Shown: positions 8,179 through 16,983 of the stretch, one piece after another
Position numbering within the stretch: the stretch's first letter is position 1
How the letters are laid out: the number at the start of each line of letters is the position of its first letter
NCBI RefSeq assembly: GCF_013522705.1
Contig: NZ_JAAMRE010000005.1
Span: forward strand, 1-64,000
Origin: Pseudomonas lurida
GTDB taxonomy: Bacteria > Pseudomonadota > Gammaproteobacteria > Pseudomonadales > Pseudomonadaceae
Direction of reading: 5' to 3'
DNA: 64,000 nt
Notes under the pieces: generated by a model
Databases searched by the model: none
What the model saw: only the letters and a program-made list of their open reading frames with translations
Told to the model about the DNA's origin: nothing
Position numbers and translations under genes: made by a program

Positions 8179-9408
8179 TCAGCCAAAGAACCAGTAGCAC
8201 ACCGAAATAGCCGCCACGACGCCGGCAAACTCAGCCAGCAATGCACAACCCACCGCATGCCGCGCGCGCTGGATGCCCACCGAGCCGAAGTACACCGCCA
8301 ACACGTAGAAGGTGGTTTCGGTACTGCCCTGAATCGTCGCGGCTACCAGCGCCGGAAAACTGTCCACGCCCTGCGTCTGCATGGTTTCGATCAGCATCGC
8401 CCGTGCGGCACTGCCGGAGAACGGCTTGACCATGGCGGTCGGCAAGGCATCGACAAAGCGCGTGTCCATGCCCGTCCACGCCACCACATGGCGAATACCT
8501 TCAAGGCCGAAATCCAGCGCGCCGGAGGCACGTAACACGCCCACCGCACATAGCATCGCCACCAGGTACGGCAGCAGGTTTTTGGCGACGTCGAAGCCTT
8601 CTTTGGCGCCTTCGACAAATGCCTCGTACACCTTCACCTTGCGCAACGCGCCGATCAGCAGGAACAACATGATCAGGCCGAAGAGGGTCAGGTTGCCGAG
8701 AATCGACGACAACCCGGCCAGCGCCGTGGCGGACAGGGTCGCCAGTAACGCCATAAAGCCGCCCAGCACCAGCGCGCCGGGTATCAGATAGGCCAGCACC
8801 ACAGGGTCCCACAACCGCAGGCGCTGCATGATGGCGACCGACAGCAGGCCCACCAGTGTCGACGCGCTGGTCGCCAGCAGGATCGGCAGGAACACCAGCG
8901 TCGGGTCGGCGGCACCCTGCTGGGCGCGATACATGAAGATGGTCACCGGCAGCAGCGTCAACGACGAGGCGTTGAGCACCAGGAACAGGATCTGCGCATT
9001 GCTCGCCGTGGTCGGCAGCGGGTTGAGTTCCTGCAGCGCCTTCATGGCTTTGAGGCCGATGGGGGTGGCGGCGTTGTCCAGGCCCAGGCCGTTGGCGGCG
9101 AAGTTGAGGGTGATCAGGCCGATGGCAGGGTGGCCAGCCGGCACTTCCGGCATCAGGCGACGGAACAAGGGGCCCAGTGCCTTGGCCAGCCAATCGACGA
9201 TCCCGGCTTTCTCGGCGATGCGCAAAAAGCCCAGCCATAAGGTCAGGGTGCCGAACAGCAGCACCATCACTTCCACCGACAATTTGGCCATGGCGAAAAT
9301 GCTTTCCACCATCGCCGCGAAAATCCCGGCGTTACCGCCCACCAGCCATTGCGCCAAGGCTGAGACCATTGCCACGACAAAGAAGCCAAGCCACAGGCCA
9401 TTGAGCAT
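8179..9408 (-). CDS. SpmA/SpmB-like nucleoside-recognition (Gate) domain membrane protein
   Basis: A 409-residue polytopic protein that joins two halves resembling the spore maturation proteins SpmA and SpmB. Both halves belong to the nucleoside-recognition/Gate domain family. Motifs include NFAANGLGLDNAATPIGLKAM in the first half and SGSAARAM and QGSTETTFYVLAVYFGSVG in the second. Pseudomonads do not sporulate, so the role is likely membrane transport of an unknown solute. I chose ATG 9408, preceded by GAGGGG, over the in-frame ATG 19 codons upstream. It is monocistronic, converging on the MCE operon. Confidence 0.75.
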   Translation of the reverse strand: MLNGLWLGFFVVAMVSALAQWLVGGNAGIFAAMVESIFAMAKLSVEVMVLLFGTLTLWLGFLRIAEKAGIVDWLAKALGPLFRRLMPEVPAGHPAIGLITLNFAANGLGLDNAATPIGLKAMKALQELNPLPTTASNAQILFLVLNASSLTLLPVTIFMYRAQQGAADPTLVFLPILLATSASTLVGLLSVAIMQRLRLWDPVVLAYLIPGALVLGGFMALLATLSATALAGLSSILGNLTLFGLIMLFLLIGALRKVKVYEAFVEGAKEGFDVAKNLLPYLVAMLCAVGVLRASGALDFGLEGIRHVVAWTGMDTRFVDALPTAMVKPFSGSAARAMLIETMQTQGVDSFPALVAATIQGSTETTFYVLAVYFGSVGIQRARHAVGCALLAEFAGVVAAISVCYWFFG

Positions 9409-9463
9409 CAGTTGAATCCCCTCGAATGATGGGGCGAATGATAGCGGGGCTGGCAGAAACGAC

Positions 9464-9487
9464 AAACCCCGGATTTCTCCGGGGTTT
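9464..9487 (-). terminator. Rho-independent terminator of gltP
   Basis: A perfect 9-bp stem (AAACCCCGG ... CCGGGGTTT) with a 6-base loop, 20 bases after the gltP stop. On the minus strand the stem ends in TTT, a short U tail. It separates gltP from the SpmAB-like gene. Confidence 0.75.
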
Positions 9488-9507
9488 GGGTCAGTGCCAG
9501 CGTGCGA

Positions 9508-10839
9508 TCAACCGCGAGTGGCCTGAGCAGTCGGCATCGCCGGCTTACTGCGCCAGTGCGGCAGCGAGTTCCAGTAGCGCTCGCCCTTGGCATCGTCGTA
9601 CATGCCTTCCCAACGGGAAATCACCAGTACCGCCAGGGCGTTGCCGATCACGTTCAGGGCGGTACGCGCCATGTCCATCACACGGTCGACACCGGCAATG
9701 AACGCCAGGCCTTCGAGCGGAATGCCCACACTGCCCAGGGTGGCCAGCAGCACCACGAAGGACACACCCGGTACGCCGGCGATGCCTTTGGAGGTGACCA
9801 TCAGGGTCAGTACCAGCATCAATTGCTGACCGATCGACAGGTCGATGCCATACAGCTGGGCGATGAAGATCGCGGCGATGCTCTGATACAAGGTCGAACC
9901 GTCGAGGTTGAACGAGTACCCGGTCGGCACTACAAAGCTGCAGATCGCCTTCGGCGCGCCGTAGGCTTCCATCTTCTCGATCACGCGTGGCAACACCGTT
10001 TCGGAACTGGCGGTGGAGTAGGCGAGCACCAGCTCATCCTTGAAGATGCGCATCAGCTTGATCACCGAGAAGCCGAACAGGCGCGCGATCAGGCCCAGGA
10101 CCACGAAGGCGAAGAACAGAATGGCGACATAAACCAGGATCACCAGCTTGGCCAGCGGCAGCAGCGAGGCGAACCCGAAGTTGGCCACGGTCACGGCGAT
10201 CAGGGCGAATACACCGATCGGCGCGTACTTCATGATCATGTGGGTGACTTTGAACATGCTCTCGGACACGCCCTGGAACATCGTGACCAGCGGCTCGCGC
10301 AGTTCTGGCTTGAGGCTCGACAGGCCCAGGCCGAACAGCACGGAGAAGAAGATGATCGGCAGCATTTCACCACGGGCGACGGCGGCGAAAATGTTGGAGG
10401 GGATCAGGTTGAGGATGGTCTGGATAAACGCATGCTCGTGCTGCACCTCGGCGGCAGTCGCCTGGTACTTGGAAATGTCCACGGTACCCAGGGTACTCAT
10501 GTCGATCCCGGCACCGGGATGGAACAGGTTGGCCAGCAACAGGCCGACCACGATGGCGATGGTGGTGACCACTTCGAAGTAAAGGATGGTTTTGACGCCG
10601 ATGCGACCGAGTTTCTTCGCATCGCCGACACCGGCAATGCCGACGATCAGCGAGGAAATCACAATCGGGATCACGATCATCTTGATCAGGCGGATAAAGA
10701 TATCGCCCGCCGGCTGCAGCACATTGCTGATCCACCAGGCCTTTTCGGCACTGAAATGGTTGAGCACTGCGCCGATTGCGATCCCCAGTACCAAACCGAT
10801 GAGGATCTGCCAGGCGAGGCTTAGCTTTGCCTTCTTCAT
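9508..10839 (-). CDS. gltP: Glutamate/aspartate:proton symporter
   Basis: A 443-residue dicarboxylate/amino acid:cation symporter (DAACS family) in the inner membrane. It follows E. coli GltP closely (SLAWQIL start, PAGDIFIRLIKMIVIPIV, VGIAGVGDAKKLGRIG, HPGAGIDMSTLGTVDISKYQ). The hairpin-loop substrate motifs are present (SSETVLPRVI, NLDGSTLYQSIAAIFIAQ). It is expected to take up glutamate and aspartate with protons. It is a single gene with a terminator downstream and a long gene-free region upstream. Confidence 0.93.
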   Translation of the reverse strand: MKKAKLSLAWQILIGLVLGIAIGAVLNHFSAEKAWWISNVLQPAGDIFIRLIKMIVIPIVISSLIVGIAGVGDAKKLGRIGVKTILYFEVVTTIAIVVGLLLANLFHPGAGIDMSTLGTVDISKYQATAAEVQHEHAFIQTILNLIPSNIFAAVARGEMLPIIFFSVLFGLGLSSLKPELREPLVTMFQGVSESMFKVTHMIMKYAPIGVFALIAVTVANFGFASLLPLAKLVILVYVAILFFAFVVLGLIARLFGFSVIKLMRIFKDELVLAYSTASSETVLPRVIEKMEAYGAPKAICSFVVPTGYSFNLDGSTLYQSIAAIFIAQLYGIDLSIGQQLMLVLTLMVTSKGIAGVPGVSFVVLLATLGSVGIPLEGLAFIAGVDRVMDMARTALNVIGNALAVLVISRWEGMYDDAKGERYWNSLPHWRSKPAMPTAQATRG

Positions 10840-11562
10840 GTCATTACCCTTACTTCAAGTGGACTTAAGGCAAATGCGCCAGCTGGAACGCTCGAGAGCG
10901 AAAAAGTGTGAGCATCCGCCTCCATGGAAGGTCGCCGCCCGATGGCCGAAATGGCTTATTGGCAGGCGAAAAAAGGCGCAACTATTCCCATGCAAGGGGG
11001 CGACGTCTAATGCCGTAAACGCCTACCCTATGCCGAATCGGCATGGCTTTTTGCAATGATAACTGTCCGAACGGTCAGTTCAAATGCGACATATTGCCCG
11101 TTGAATATGCCGTAAAACGGCCAAACCAGGCTTATGCAGGGATGAAGGAGGGGTTGGATCGATCGGCACAAATGCCTGGGAATTCAGCTGTCTGGTGTCG
11201 GAAATGTCCTATACACCCGGCGAAACTTTCTCGATAGATGGTCAACGCGACACACCCAGTAATGGTTGAGAGCGAGCAAAACCAAAATAAGCGGCTATGG
11301 GCGGCATAAGGCACGCAGGACGCTGTAAGCCCGCCGCAAGTTCAGCAAGTCGATGACTTGTGAACTTGCGTCGCAGCTTGTCACCTGACCCGGCCCTTGC
11401 GCAGGCACTACCTGTACCCGTAGGTCACGCCGATCCCAATCGATCAGAGCGACCCGGCCCCCTGGTCATGCACGGCTCTTGTCGAATCGTGCAGCTAGAA
11501 AGAAGCGAGGGGCTTCTTTCTATGGACGCCGGCTCCGACTGCGGCAGCGCCGCAAGCGAAAC
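10840..11562. other. 723-bp gene-free region with several hairpins
   Basis: No reading frame here has a convincing ribosome binding site or recognisable product. Visible structure: the palindrome ATGCCGAATCGGCAT at 11030-11044; a two-tier hairpin at 11336-11369 (GCAAGTTC/GAACTTGC with inner CAAGTC/GACTTG); TGCACG/CGTGCA at 11469-11493; and a perfect 11-bp stem with 5-base loop at 11496-11522 (TAGAAAGAAGC/GCTTCTTTCTA). A near match to an AlgU promoter lies at 11362-11388 on the plus strand. The gltP promoter must be near 10840-10930. A small RNA gene is possible but unproven. Confidence 0.5.
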
Positions 11563-12030
11563 CTAGTACCAATTCGGATCTTTCTTAAGCTGTTCCATCA
11601 GCAGTTTTTGCATGCCTTCGTCCGGCTTACCGATAAAACGGTAATCGGCATGCCGCGTAGGGGATTTGTCCGCCGGCAGGCCGGCAGGCACTTCCACCAA
11701 CATGGCGTAGGCGTCTTCCTTGTCGAAGCTGAAAGCAACGATCAAGCGCTTGTTCAGGCAGGTGTCAGCGGTTTCGCAGAGCGGCCCGACCAAGTACTTA
11801 TCGCCATCTTCTTCAACGGCGTTCATCTGTTCAGCCGTACCGGTCAGGTTCATTACCCATTCCGGCAAGCGCTCTTCTTTCTTCACCACGCCTTGCCAGG
11901 TTTCACGGTATTGCGGATCCGCGCTGAGCAATTCGTTGGCCCGCGTCTGGCCATCATTGGCGGCCATCGCCAGACCGCTGCCGCCCAGCAACAGGGCGGC
12001 AACAATGGCTTTGAGAGACAAAGTGCTCAT
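11563..12030 (-). CDS. ivy: Ivy family C-type lysozyme inhibitor
   Basis: A 155-residue periplasmic protein with a signal peptide (1-~23, ending AMAA). The mature part matches the inhibitor-of-vertebrate-lysozyme family: a conserved two-cysteine loop (GPLCETADTCLNKRL) holds the residues that plug the lysozyme active site, and the C terminus ends in the family-like KDPNWY. It protects peptidoglycan from host or own lytic activity. I chose ATG 12030 because it begins the signal peptide. It lies 2 bases after the DUF1328 gene stop, so the two are probably cotranscribed. Confidence 0.85.
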   Translation of the reverse strand: MSTLSLKAIVAALLLGGSGLAMAANDGQTRANELLSADPQYRETWQGVVKKEERLPEWVMNLTGTAEQMNAVEEDGDKYLVGPLCETADTCLNKRLIVAFSFDKEDAYAMLVEVPAGLPADKSPTRHADYRFIGKPDEGMQKLLMEQLKKDPNWY

Positions 12031-12032
12031 AT

Positions 12033-12197
12033 TCAGCCTCGGCCGCGACGACCAAAGAAGAACGAAGCAATGAACATCACCAGGAAGACGACAAACAGGA
12101 TCTTGGCGATACCGGTTGCGGTGCCCGCGATACCACCGAAGCCCAGCACTGCAGCAACAATGGCGATGATCAGAAATGTGATTGCCCAACTCAACAT
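12033..12197 (-). CDS. DUF1328 small membrane protein
   Basis: A 54-residue protein made of two hydrophobic helices, starting [16 protein letters not shown] and ending in the basic tail GRRGRG, typical of DUF1328/YtjA. ATG 12197 has a strong Shine-Dalgarno (AAGGAG). It is an inner-membrane protein of unknown function, often stress-induced in proteobacteria. It is upstream of ivy in the same direction. Confidence 0.85.
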   Translation of the reverse strand: MLSWAITFLIIAIVAAVLGFGGIAGTATGIAKILFVVFLVMFIASFFFGRRGRG

Positions 12198-12278
12198 GGT
12201 GATTCTCCTTACGCTTCTATTAGAGGTTACAGCGGTCATGCCGTACGGACGCCCGGTGCGGACGACCGCTTGTTTTGC

Positions 12279-12578
12279 TTAGAAAACCCACCGTTCCTGG
12301 GCTGGCAGCTGATCCAGGGTTGAATCCTGATCAGCCACTCGCAATTGCTTGACGCTGACCTCACCCGCAACACTGGCAACGGGACGGCCCTGCATCGAAC
12401 TGAAATGGGTCTGCATCATGGCCGGACGCTCGAATACTTGGGCTTGCTGCTGACTCTCCTGCCAATGCTGAATGTGCTGGCCTGCAATCAACGTGACCAT
12501 CAGGGCCAGGCTGGCAAACAGACCTTGCTGCAAGCGCAGTGGCGATACACGCAATTGGCTGAGGGTTTGGCGAGTCAT
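12279..12578 (-). CDS. Hypothetical single-span membrane protein
   Basis: A 99-residue protein that I do not recognise. A hydrophobic segment (~20-36) follows a basic N terminus; the rest is polar and glutamine-rich, probably periplasmic. ATG 12578 has GGGAG eight bases upstream. It precedes the DUF1328 and ivy genes in the same direction with an 81-base gap. Confidence 0.6.
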   Translation of the reverse strand: MTRQTLSQLRVSPLRLQQGLFASLALMVTLIAGQHIQHWQESQQQAQVFERPAMMQTHFSSMQGRPVASVAGEVSVKQLRVADQDSTLDQLPAQERWVF

Positions 12579-12971
12579 GCTGCTGTTCTCCCGCATTCTG
12601 ATTATTCATTCATGACGCTCTTGTGAGGGGATATTGCAGAGCCCATGCCAGGTTTTTAACAAAATAAAACCTTTTAAAATCAGCAGGTTATAGATTCATG
12701 CTCGATGACAAGGCCAGCATCCTGCACGATGCCCCCCTATAGGCCGTGCGAAATGCACGATGGTCAGCGGTCGGATCAACGGATAGAAAGCGGGGCCGTT
12801 GATGCCCAATTGAGCGCAAGGCGGGAAAACCCAGGCTGATCTCGCCCGTTGTAAGAAGATGCGCAGATACCTGCACGACGTTGCCGTTTATCGATCAGAA
12901 TAAACCATGCAACTTGCCCGATTATTCCGGGACTAAACACCATCATTTATCAGTTAAGGAGCGCGGGACAG
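12579..12971. other. Divergent intergenic region upstream of algB
   Basis: 393 bases between the hypothetical membrane protein and algB with no gene. An AT-rich hairpin (AGGTTTT ... AAAACCT, about 12650-12672) stands near the middle. A clear AAGGAGCG ribosome site sits just before algB. I do not see a clean AlgU promoter here. Confidence 0.5.
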
Positions 12972-14318
12972 ATGGAATCAGCCAAGGAACTTCAAGGCCG
13001 CATTCTTTTAGTGGATGACGAGTCCGCGATCCTCCGCACCTTCCGTTATTGCCTGGAAGATGAAGGCTACACCGTCGCCACCGCTAACAGCGCCGCCCAA
13101 GCCGACGCGCTGATGCAACGCCAAGTGTTCGACCTGTGCTTCCTGGATCTGCGCCTGGGCGAAGACAATGGCCTGGATGTACTGGCCCAGATGCGCATAC
13201 AGGCGCCATGGATGCGCGTGGTGATCGTGACGGCGCACTCTGCCGTGGACACCGCTGTGGATGCCATCCAGGCCGGCGCCGCTGACTATCTGGTCAAGCC
13301 CTGCAGCCCGGACCAACTGCGTCTGGCTACGGCCAAGCAGTTGGAGGTGCGCCAACTCTCGGCTCGCCTGGAAGCGCTGGAAGGCGCCGTGCGCCAGCCC
13401 AAGGACGGCCTCGACTCCCATAGCCCGGCGATGATGGTGGTGCTGGAAACCGCGCGCCAAGTGGCCGGCACAGACGCCAACATCCTGATCCTCGGCGAGT
13501 CGGGCACCGGTAAAGGTGAACTGGCGCGGGCCATCCACGGCTGGAGCAAACGCTCGAAGAAGTCCTGCGTGACCATCAACTGCCCTTCGCTGACCGCCGA
13601 ATTGATGGAAAGCGAACTGTTCGGCCATAGCCGCGGCGCGTTTACCGGCGCCAGCGAAAGCACCCTGGGCCGGGTCAACCAGGCCGACGGCGGTACGTTG
13701 TTTCTTGACGAGATTGGCGACTTTCCCCTCACGTTGCAGCCTAAACTCCTGCGCTTCATCCAGGATAAGGAGTACGAGCGCGTGGGCGATCCGGTGACCC
13801 GGCGCGCCGATGTGCGCATCCTCGCCGCCACTAACCTGAACCTGGAAGACATGGTGCGCGACGGCCGCTTTCGGGAAGACTTGCTGTACCGCCTCAATGT
13901 CATCACGCTCCACCTGCCGCCGCTGCGTGAGCGCAGTGAAGACATTCTGACTCTCGCCGACCGCTTCCTGGCCCGCTTCGTCAAGGAATACGCACGGCCC
14001 GCGCGGGGGTTCAGCGACCAGGCACGTGAAGCGCTGCTCAACTACCGCTGGCCGGGTAATATCCGCGAGCTGCGCAACGTGGTGGAGCGCGCGAGCATTA
14101 TCTGCCCGCAGGAAAAGGTTGAAATCAGCCACTTGGGGATGGCCGAGCAACCGACCAACAACGCTCCGCGCATCGGTGCCGCGCTGAGCCTGGATGAGCT
14201 GGAAAAAGCCCACATCGGCGCCGTACTGGCCACCAGCGACACGCTCGATCAGGCGGCCCGCACCCTCGGCATTGACGCGTCGACGCTGTACCGCAAACGA
14301 AAACAGTACAACCTGTGA
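12972..14318 (+). CDS. algB: NtrC-family response regulator AlgB
   Basis: A 448-residue regulator. The receiver domain (~8-120) has the acidic pocket D15/D16, phospho-acceptor D59 (FLDLRLG) and K109 region (LVKPC). The AAA+ domain (~145-370) has Walker A GESGTGKG, the sigma-54 contact loop GAFTGA and Walker B GGTLFLDEIGD. The C-terminal Fis-type helix-turn-helix ends TLYRKRKQYNL. In P. aeruginosa AlgB activates alginate genes and, with KinB, controls virulence and quorum-linked responses. kinB begins 10 bases downstream, giving the classical two-component operon. Confidence 0.95.
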   Translation: MESAKELQGRILLVDDESAILRTFRYCLEDEGYTVATANSAAQADALMQRQVFDLCFLDLRLGEDNGLDVLAQMRIQAPWMRVVIVTAHSAVDTAVDAIQAGAADYLVKPCSPDQLRLATAKQLEVRQLSARLEALEGAVRQPKDGLDSHSPAMMVVLETARQVAGTDANILILGESGTGKGELARAIHGWSKRSKKSCVTINCPSLTAELMESELFGHSRGAFTGASESTLGRVNQADGGTLFLDEIGDFPLTLQPKLLRFIQDKEYERVGDPVTRRADVRILAATNLNLEDMVRDGRFREDLLYRLNVITLHLPPLRERSEDILTLADRFLARFVKEYARPARGFSDQAREALLNYRWPGNIRELRNVVERASIICPQEKVEISHLGMAEQPTNNAPRIGAALSLDELEKAHIGAVLATSDTLDQAARTLGIDASTLYRKRKQYNL

Positions 14319-14328
14319 GCTGTACCTT

Positions 14329-16116
14329 ATGAAGTTAGCGATGAAGCTGCGGACTCGGCTGTTCTTGAGTATCTCGGCGCTGATCACCGTCGCCCTGCTT
14401 GGATTGATCCTGGGCCTGGTCAGCGTCATGCAGATGGCCAAGACCCAGGAGTCACTGATCCGCAGCAATTTCGTCACCCTGGAACTGGGCCTGAAGCTGC
14501 GCCAGAGCCTGGGCGACCAGTTGATCCTGATGCTCGACGAACGCCCCAATCCAAAAGCCCTGGAGGCCTCCAAACAGCAGTATTTCGAACTGTTGGACGA
14601 AGGCATCGCCCATGAGCGGCAGGACGGCATGACCAGCGGATTCAGCCAGGCGCGCAGCGACTACCTGAATTTCCTCAAGGCCTTCGACGAATCCCAACCG
14701 GCCTCGCTGATCAGCGGCAATAACGACAAGCTCACCCAGACATTCAACGTGCTGCGCAACGGTTTGATCGCCGAGCACAAGCGCGCGCTGGAAGCCATCA
14801 ATACCAGCGAGCGCAAATCCCGCGACCGCGCGCTGCTGATCGCTGGACTGATGGGCCTGGTGGGCCTTGCGGTGCTGATCATCGGTTTCGTGACTGCCCA
14901 CGGAATCGCACGGCGCTTCGGCGGCCCCATCGAAGCGCTGGCCAAGGCTGCCGATAAAATCGGCCAGGGTGATTTCGAAGTCACACTGCCGATCTCGTCA
15001 GCGGCGGAAATGAACCAGTTGACCCGGCGCTTCGGGATCATGGCCGAGGCATTGCGCCAGCACCAAGCCACCAATGTGGACGAATTGTTGGCCGGCCAGC
15101 AGCGCCTGCAGGCGGTGCTCGACAGCATTGATGATGGCCTGTTGATGATTGACCGCCAAGGGCGCCTGGAACACCTCAACCCGGTTGCCCAACGCCAGCT
15201 GGGTTGGGACGAAGAACGCCTCGGCCAGGGCCTGGGAGAAGCGCTGTCGCGCCCGGAGCTGGATGAACAGCTGCACCTGGTGCTGCGCGGCGGCAACCTT
15301 GAGCGCGCGCCGGAAGATCTTGAAGTGGAAGTCGAGGGTGAGCTGCGCCTGCTGACCTACAGCCTGACGCCGGTGAGCCACACTCAGGGCCACATCCTTG
15401 GCGCGGTAATGGTCATGCACGACGTGACCGAGCAACGCGCCTTCGAACGTGTGCGCAGTGAATTTGTGCTGCGCGCCTCCCATGAGCTGCGCACCCCCGT
15501 GACCGGCATGCACATGGCGTTCGGGCTGTTTCGCGAGCGCGCCAAATTCCCCGCCGAGTCCCGTGAAGCGGACCTGCTGGATACGGTAAACGAAGAAATG
15601 CAGCGCTTGATGCAATTGATCAACGACCTGCTCAACTTCTCGCGCTACCAGAACGGCCTGCAGAAACTCACCCTCGGGCCCTGCGAGATTCCCGACCTGC
15701 TGGAACATGCCCGCGGGCGCTTCATTGAGCAGGCCAACGCGCAGCACATCGAACTGCTCATAGAAGCGCAGCCCGACCTGCCACGACTGTACGCCGACCG
15801 GGCGCAATTGGAGCGGGTGCTCGACAACCTGTTGGCCAACGCCCTGCGCCATACGGCCGACGGAGGCCAGATTCGCCTGCAGGCACGCCGTCATGGCGAG
15901 CGGGTGATTATCAGCGTCGAAGACAATGGCGAAGGCATTGCCTATGGGCAGCAAGGCCGCATCTTCGAGCCCTTTGTGCAAGTGGGCCGCAAAAAAGGCG
16001 GCGCCGGCCTGGGGTTGGCGCTATGCAAGGAGATCGTGCAATTGCACGGTGGCCGCATGGGCGTGTATTCGCGACCGGGGCAGGGCACTCAGTTCTACAT
16101 GGCGCTGCCGCTCTAA
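14329..16116 (+). CDS. kinB: Sensor histidine kinase/phosphatase KinB
   Basis: A 595-residue inner-membrane kinase, the same length as P. aeruginosa KinB. The order is TM1 (~10-35), a periplasmic helical sensor (~36-175), TM2 (~176-198), HAMP (~200-255), PAS (~265-370), HisKA with the phospho-acceptor in RASHELRTPVTG, and an HATPase domain with DNLLANALRH, EDNGEGI and GAGLGLAL. It phosphorylates and dephosphorylates AlgB. ATG 14329 is preferred; a second in-frame ATG lies four codons later. It ends just before the convergent ampDh2. Confidence 0.95.
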   Translation: MKLAMKLRTRLFLSISALITVALLGLILGLVSVMQMAKTQESLIRSNFVTLELGLKLRQSLGDQLILMLDERPNPKALEASKQQYFELLDEGIAHERQDGMTSGFSQARSDYLNFLKAFDESQPASLISGNNDKLTQTFNVLRNGLIAEHKRALEAINTSERKSRDRALLIAGLMGLVGLAVLIIGFVTAHGIARRFGGPIEALAKAADKIGQGDFEVTLPISSAAEMNQLTRRFGIMAEALRQHQATNVDELLAGQQRLQAVLDSIDDGLLMIDRQGRLEHLNPVAQRQLGWDEERLGQGLGEALSRPELDEQLHLVLRGGNLERAPEDLEVEVEGELRLLTYSLTPVSHTQGHILGAVMVMHDVTEQRAFERVRSEFVLRASHELRTPVTGMHMAFGLFRERAKFPAESREADLLDTVNEEMQRLMQLINDLLNFSRYQNGLQKLTLGPCEIPDLLEHARGRFIEQANAQHIELLIEAQPDLPRLYADRAQLERVLDNLLANALRHTADGGQIRLQARRHGERVIISVEDNGEGIAYGQQGRIFEPFVQVGRKKGGAGLGLALCKEIVQLHGGRMGVYSRPGQGTQFYMALPL

Positions 16117-16119
16117 GGG

Positions 16120-16896
16120 TCAGCGCCGGCTGAGGGCACGCAGGATCGCCGCACTTTCAGCATCCGGCGTGCCGTCGAACAACGCTGGCCGGAAATGCAT
16201 CTGGAACGCCGCCAGCACATGCCGCGTGGCCACATCCAGTTCACCCGTTTGCGGGGTCTGGTAGCCCAGGCGAGCCAGCTCTTCCTGGAACCAGGTGATG
16301 CTTGGCAAACCCGCAGCGTACTGCAGCTTGAACCGCGCTACTGCCTGCGCATCCGGCCACATACCCAGCCCTTCATCGGCCAGGCGCTTCCACGGGAACA
16401 GCGGCCCCGGGTCGAGCTTGCGCAGCGGCGCTATATCGCTATGGCCGATGATATTTTTCGGGTCGATGCCGTTGCGTTTGCTGATGTCTTTGAGCAGCAC
16501 GATCAACGCTTTCACCTGCGCGTCCGAATACGGGTACCACAGGCGCCCTGTCGGCGTATCCGTGTAACCGGGGTTCACGATCTCAATACCGATAGAGCTG
16601 GAGTTGAGCCAGGTGCGGCCCATCCATTCACTCTCACCGGCGTGCCAGGCGCGCTGGCTTTCATCCACCAGCTTGTAGATGGTTGCCGAAGCGTCATCGC
16701 CGATCAGGTAATGGCTGCTCACCTGCCCGTGGGTCAACAGGGCCAGGGAACGTTCAAGATTGGCCGAGGTGTAGTGGACGACCACGAATTGCACGCGGTT
16801 GTCATAGTTGACCGAAGGGTGGCTGGTATTCAGGCGCGGGCCGCTGGCGCAACCGGCGAGCAGAAGAACCGCAAAGGCGAAACAAAGGGATTTCAT
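16120..16896 (-). CDS. ampDh2: N-acetylmuramoyl-L-alanine amidase, lipoprotein (AmpDh2-like)
   Basis: A 258-residue lipoprotein with lipobox LLAGC (Cys16). The amidase_2 domain (~35-175) has the zinc ligands H41, H152 (GHSDIAP) and D162. The C-terminal ~60 residues resemble a peptidoglycan-binding helical domain. It cleaves the amide between MurNAc and the stem peptide in the periplasm, in cell-wall turnover and AmpC regulation by muropeptides. Position next to algB-kinB matches P. aeruginosa ampDh2. Its stop lies 3 bases from the convergent kinB stop. Confidence 0.9.
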   Translation of the reverse strand: MKSLCFAFAVLLLAGCASGPRLNTSHPSVNYDNRVQFVVVHYTSANLERSLALLTHGQVSSHYLIGDDASATIYKLVDESQRAWHAGESEWMGRTWLNSSSIGIEIVNPGYTDTPTGRLWYPYSDAQVKALIVLLKDISKRNGIDPKNIIGHSDIAPLRKLDPGPLFPWKRLADEGLGMWPDAQAVARFKLQYAAGLPSITWFQEELARLGYQTPQTGELDVATRHVLAAFQMHFRPALFDGTPDAESAAILRALSRR

Positions 16897-16983
16897 GGCG
16901 GAGAACAGTACACTGAAGACGATAATGCAACAGTGTAACGTACCGCTTGAGGCGCAGCGGGCAATTTACACAGAAGGAACATC

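Noticed and set aside
10866..10890. Possible sigma-54 promoter before gltP (TGGCGC...TTGCC)
   Set aside because: The spacing between GG and GC is 7 rather than 10 bases.
11043..11566. Small plus-strand frames (64 and 68 codons) in the gene-free stretch
   Set aside because: Neither has a ribosome site, hydrophobic pattern or known motif; they cross the hairpins described above.
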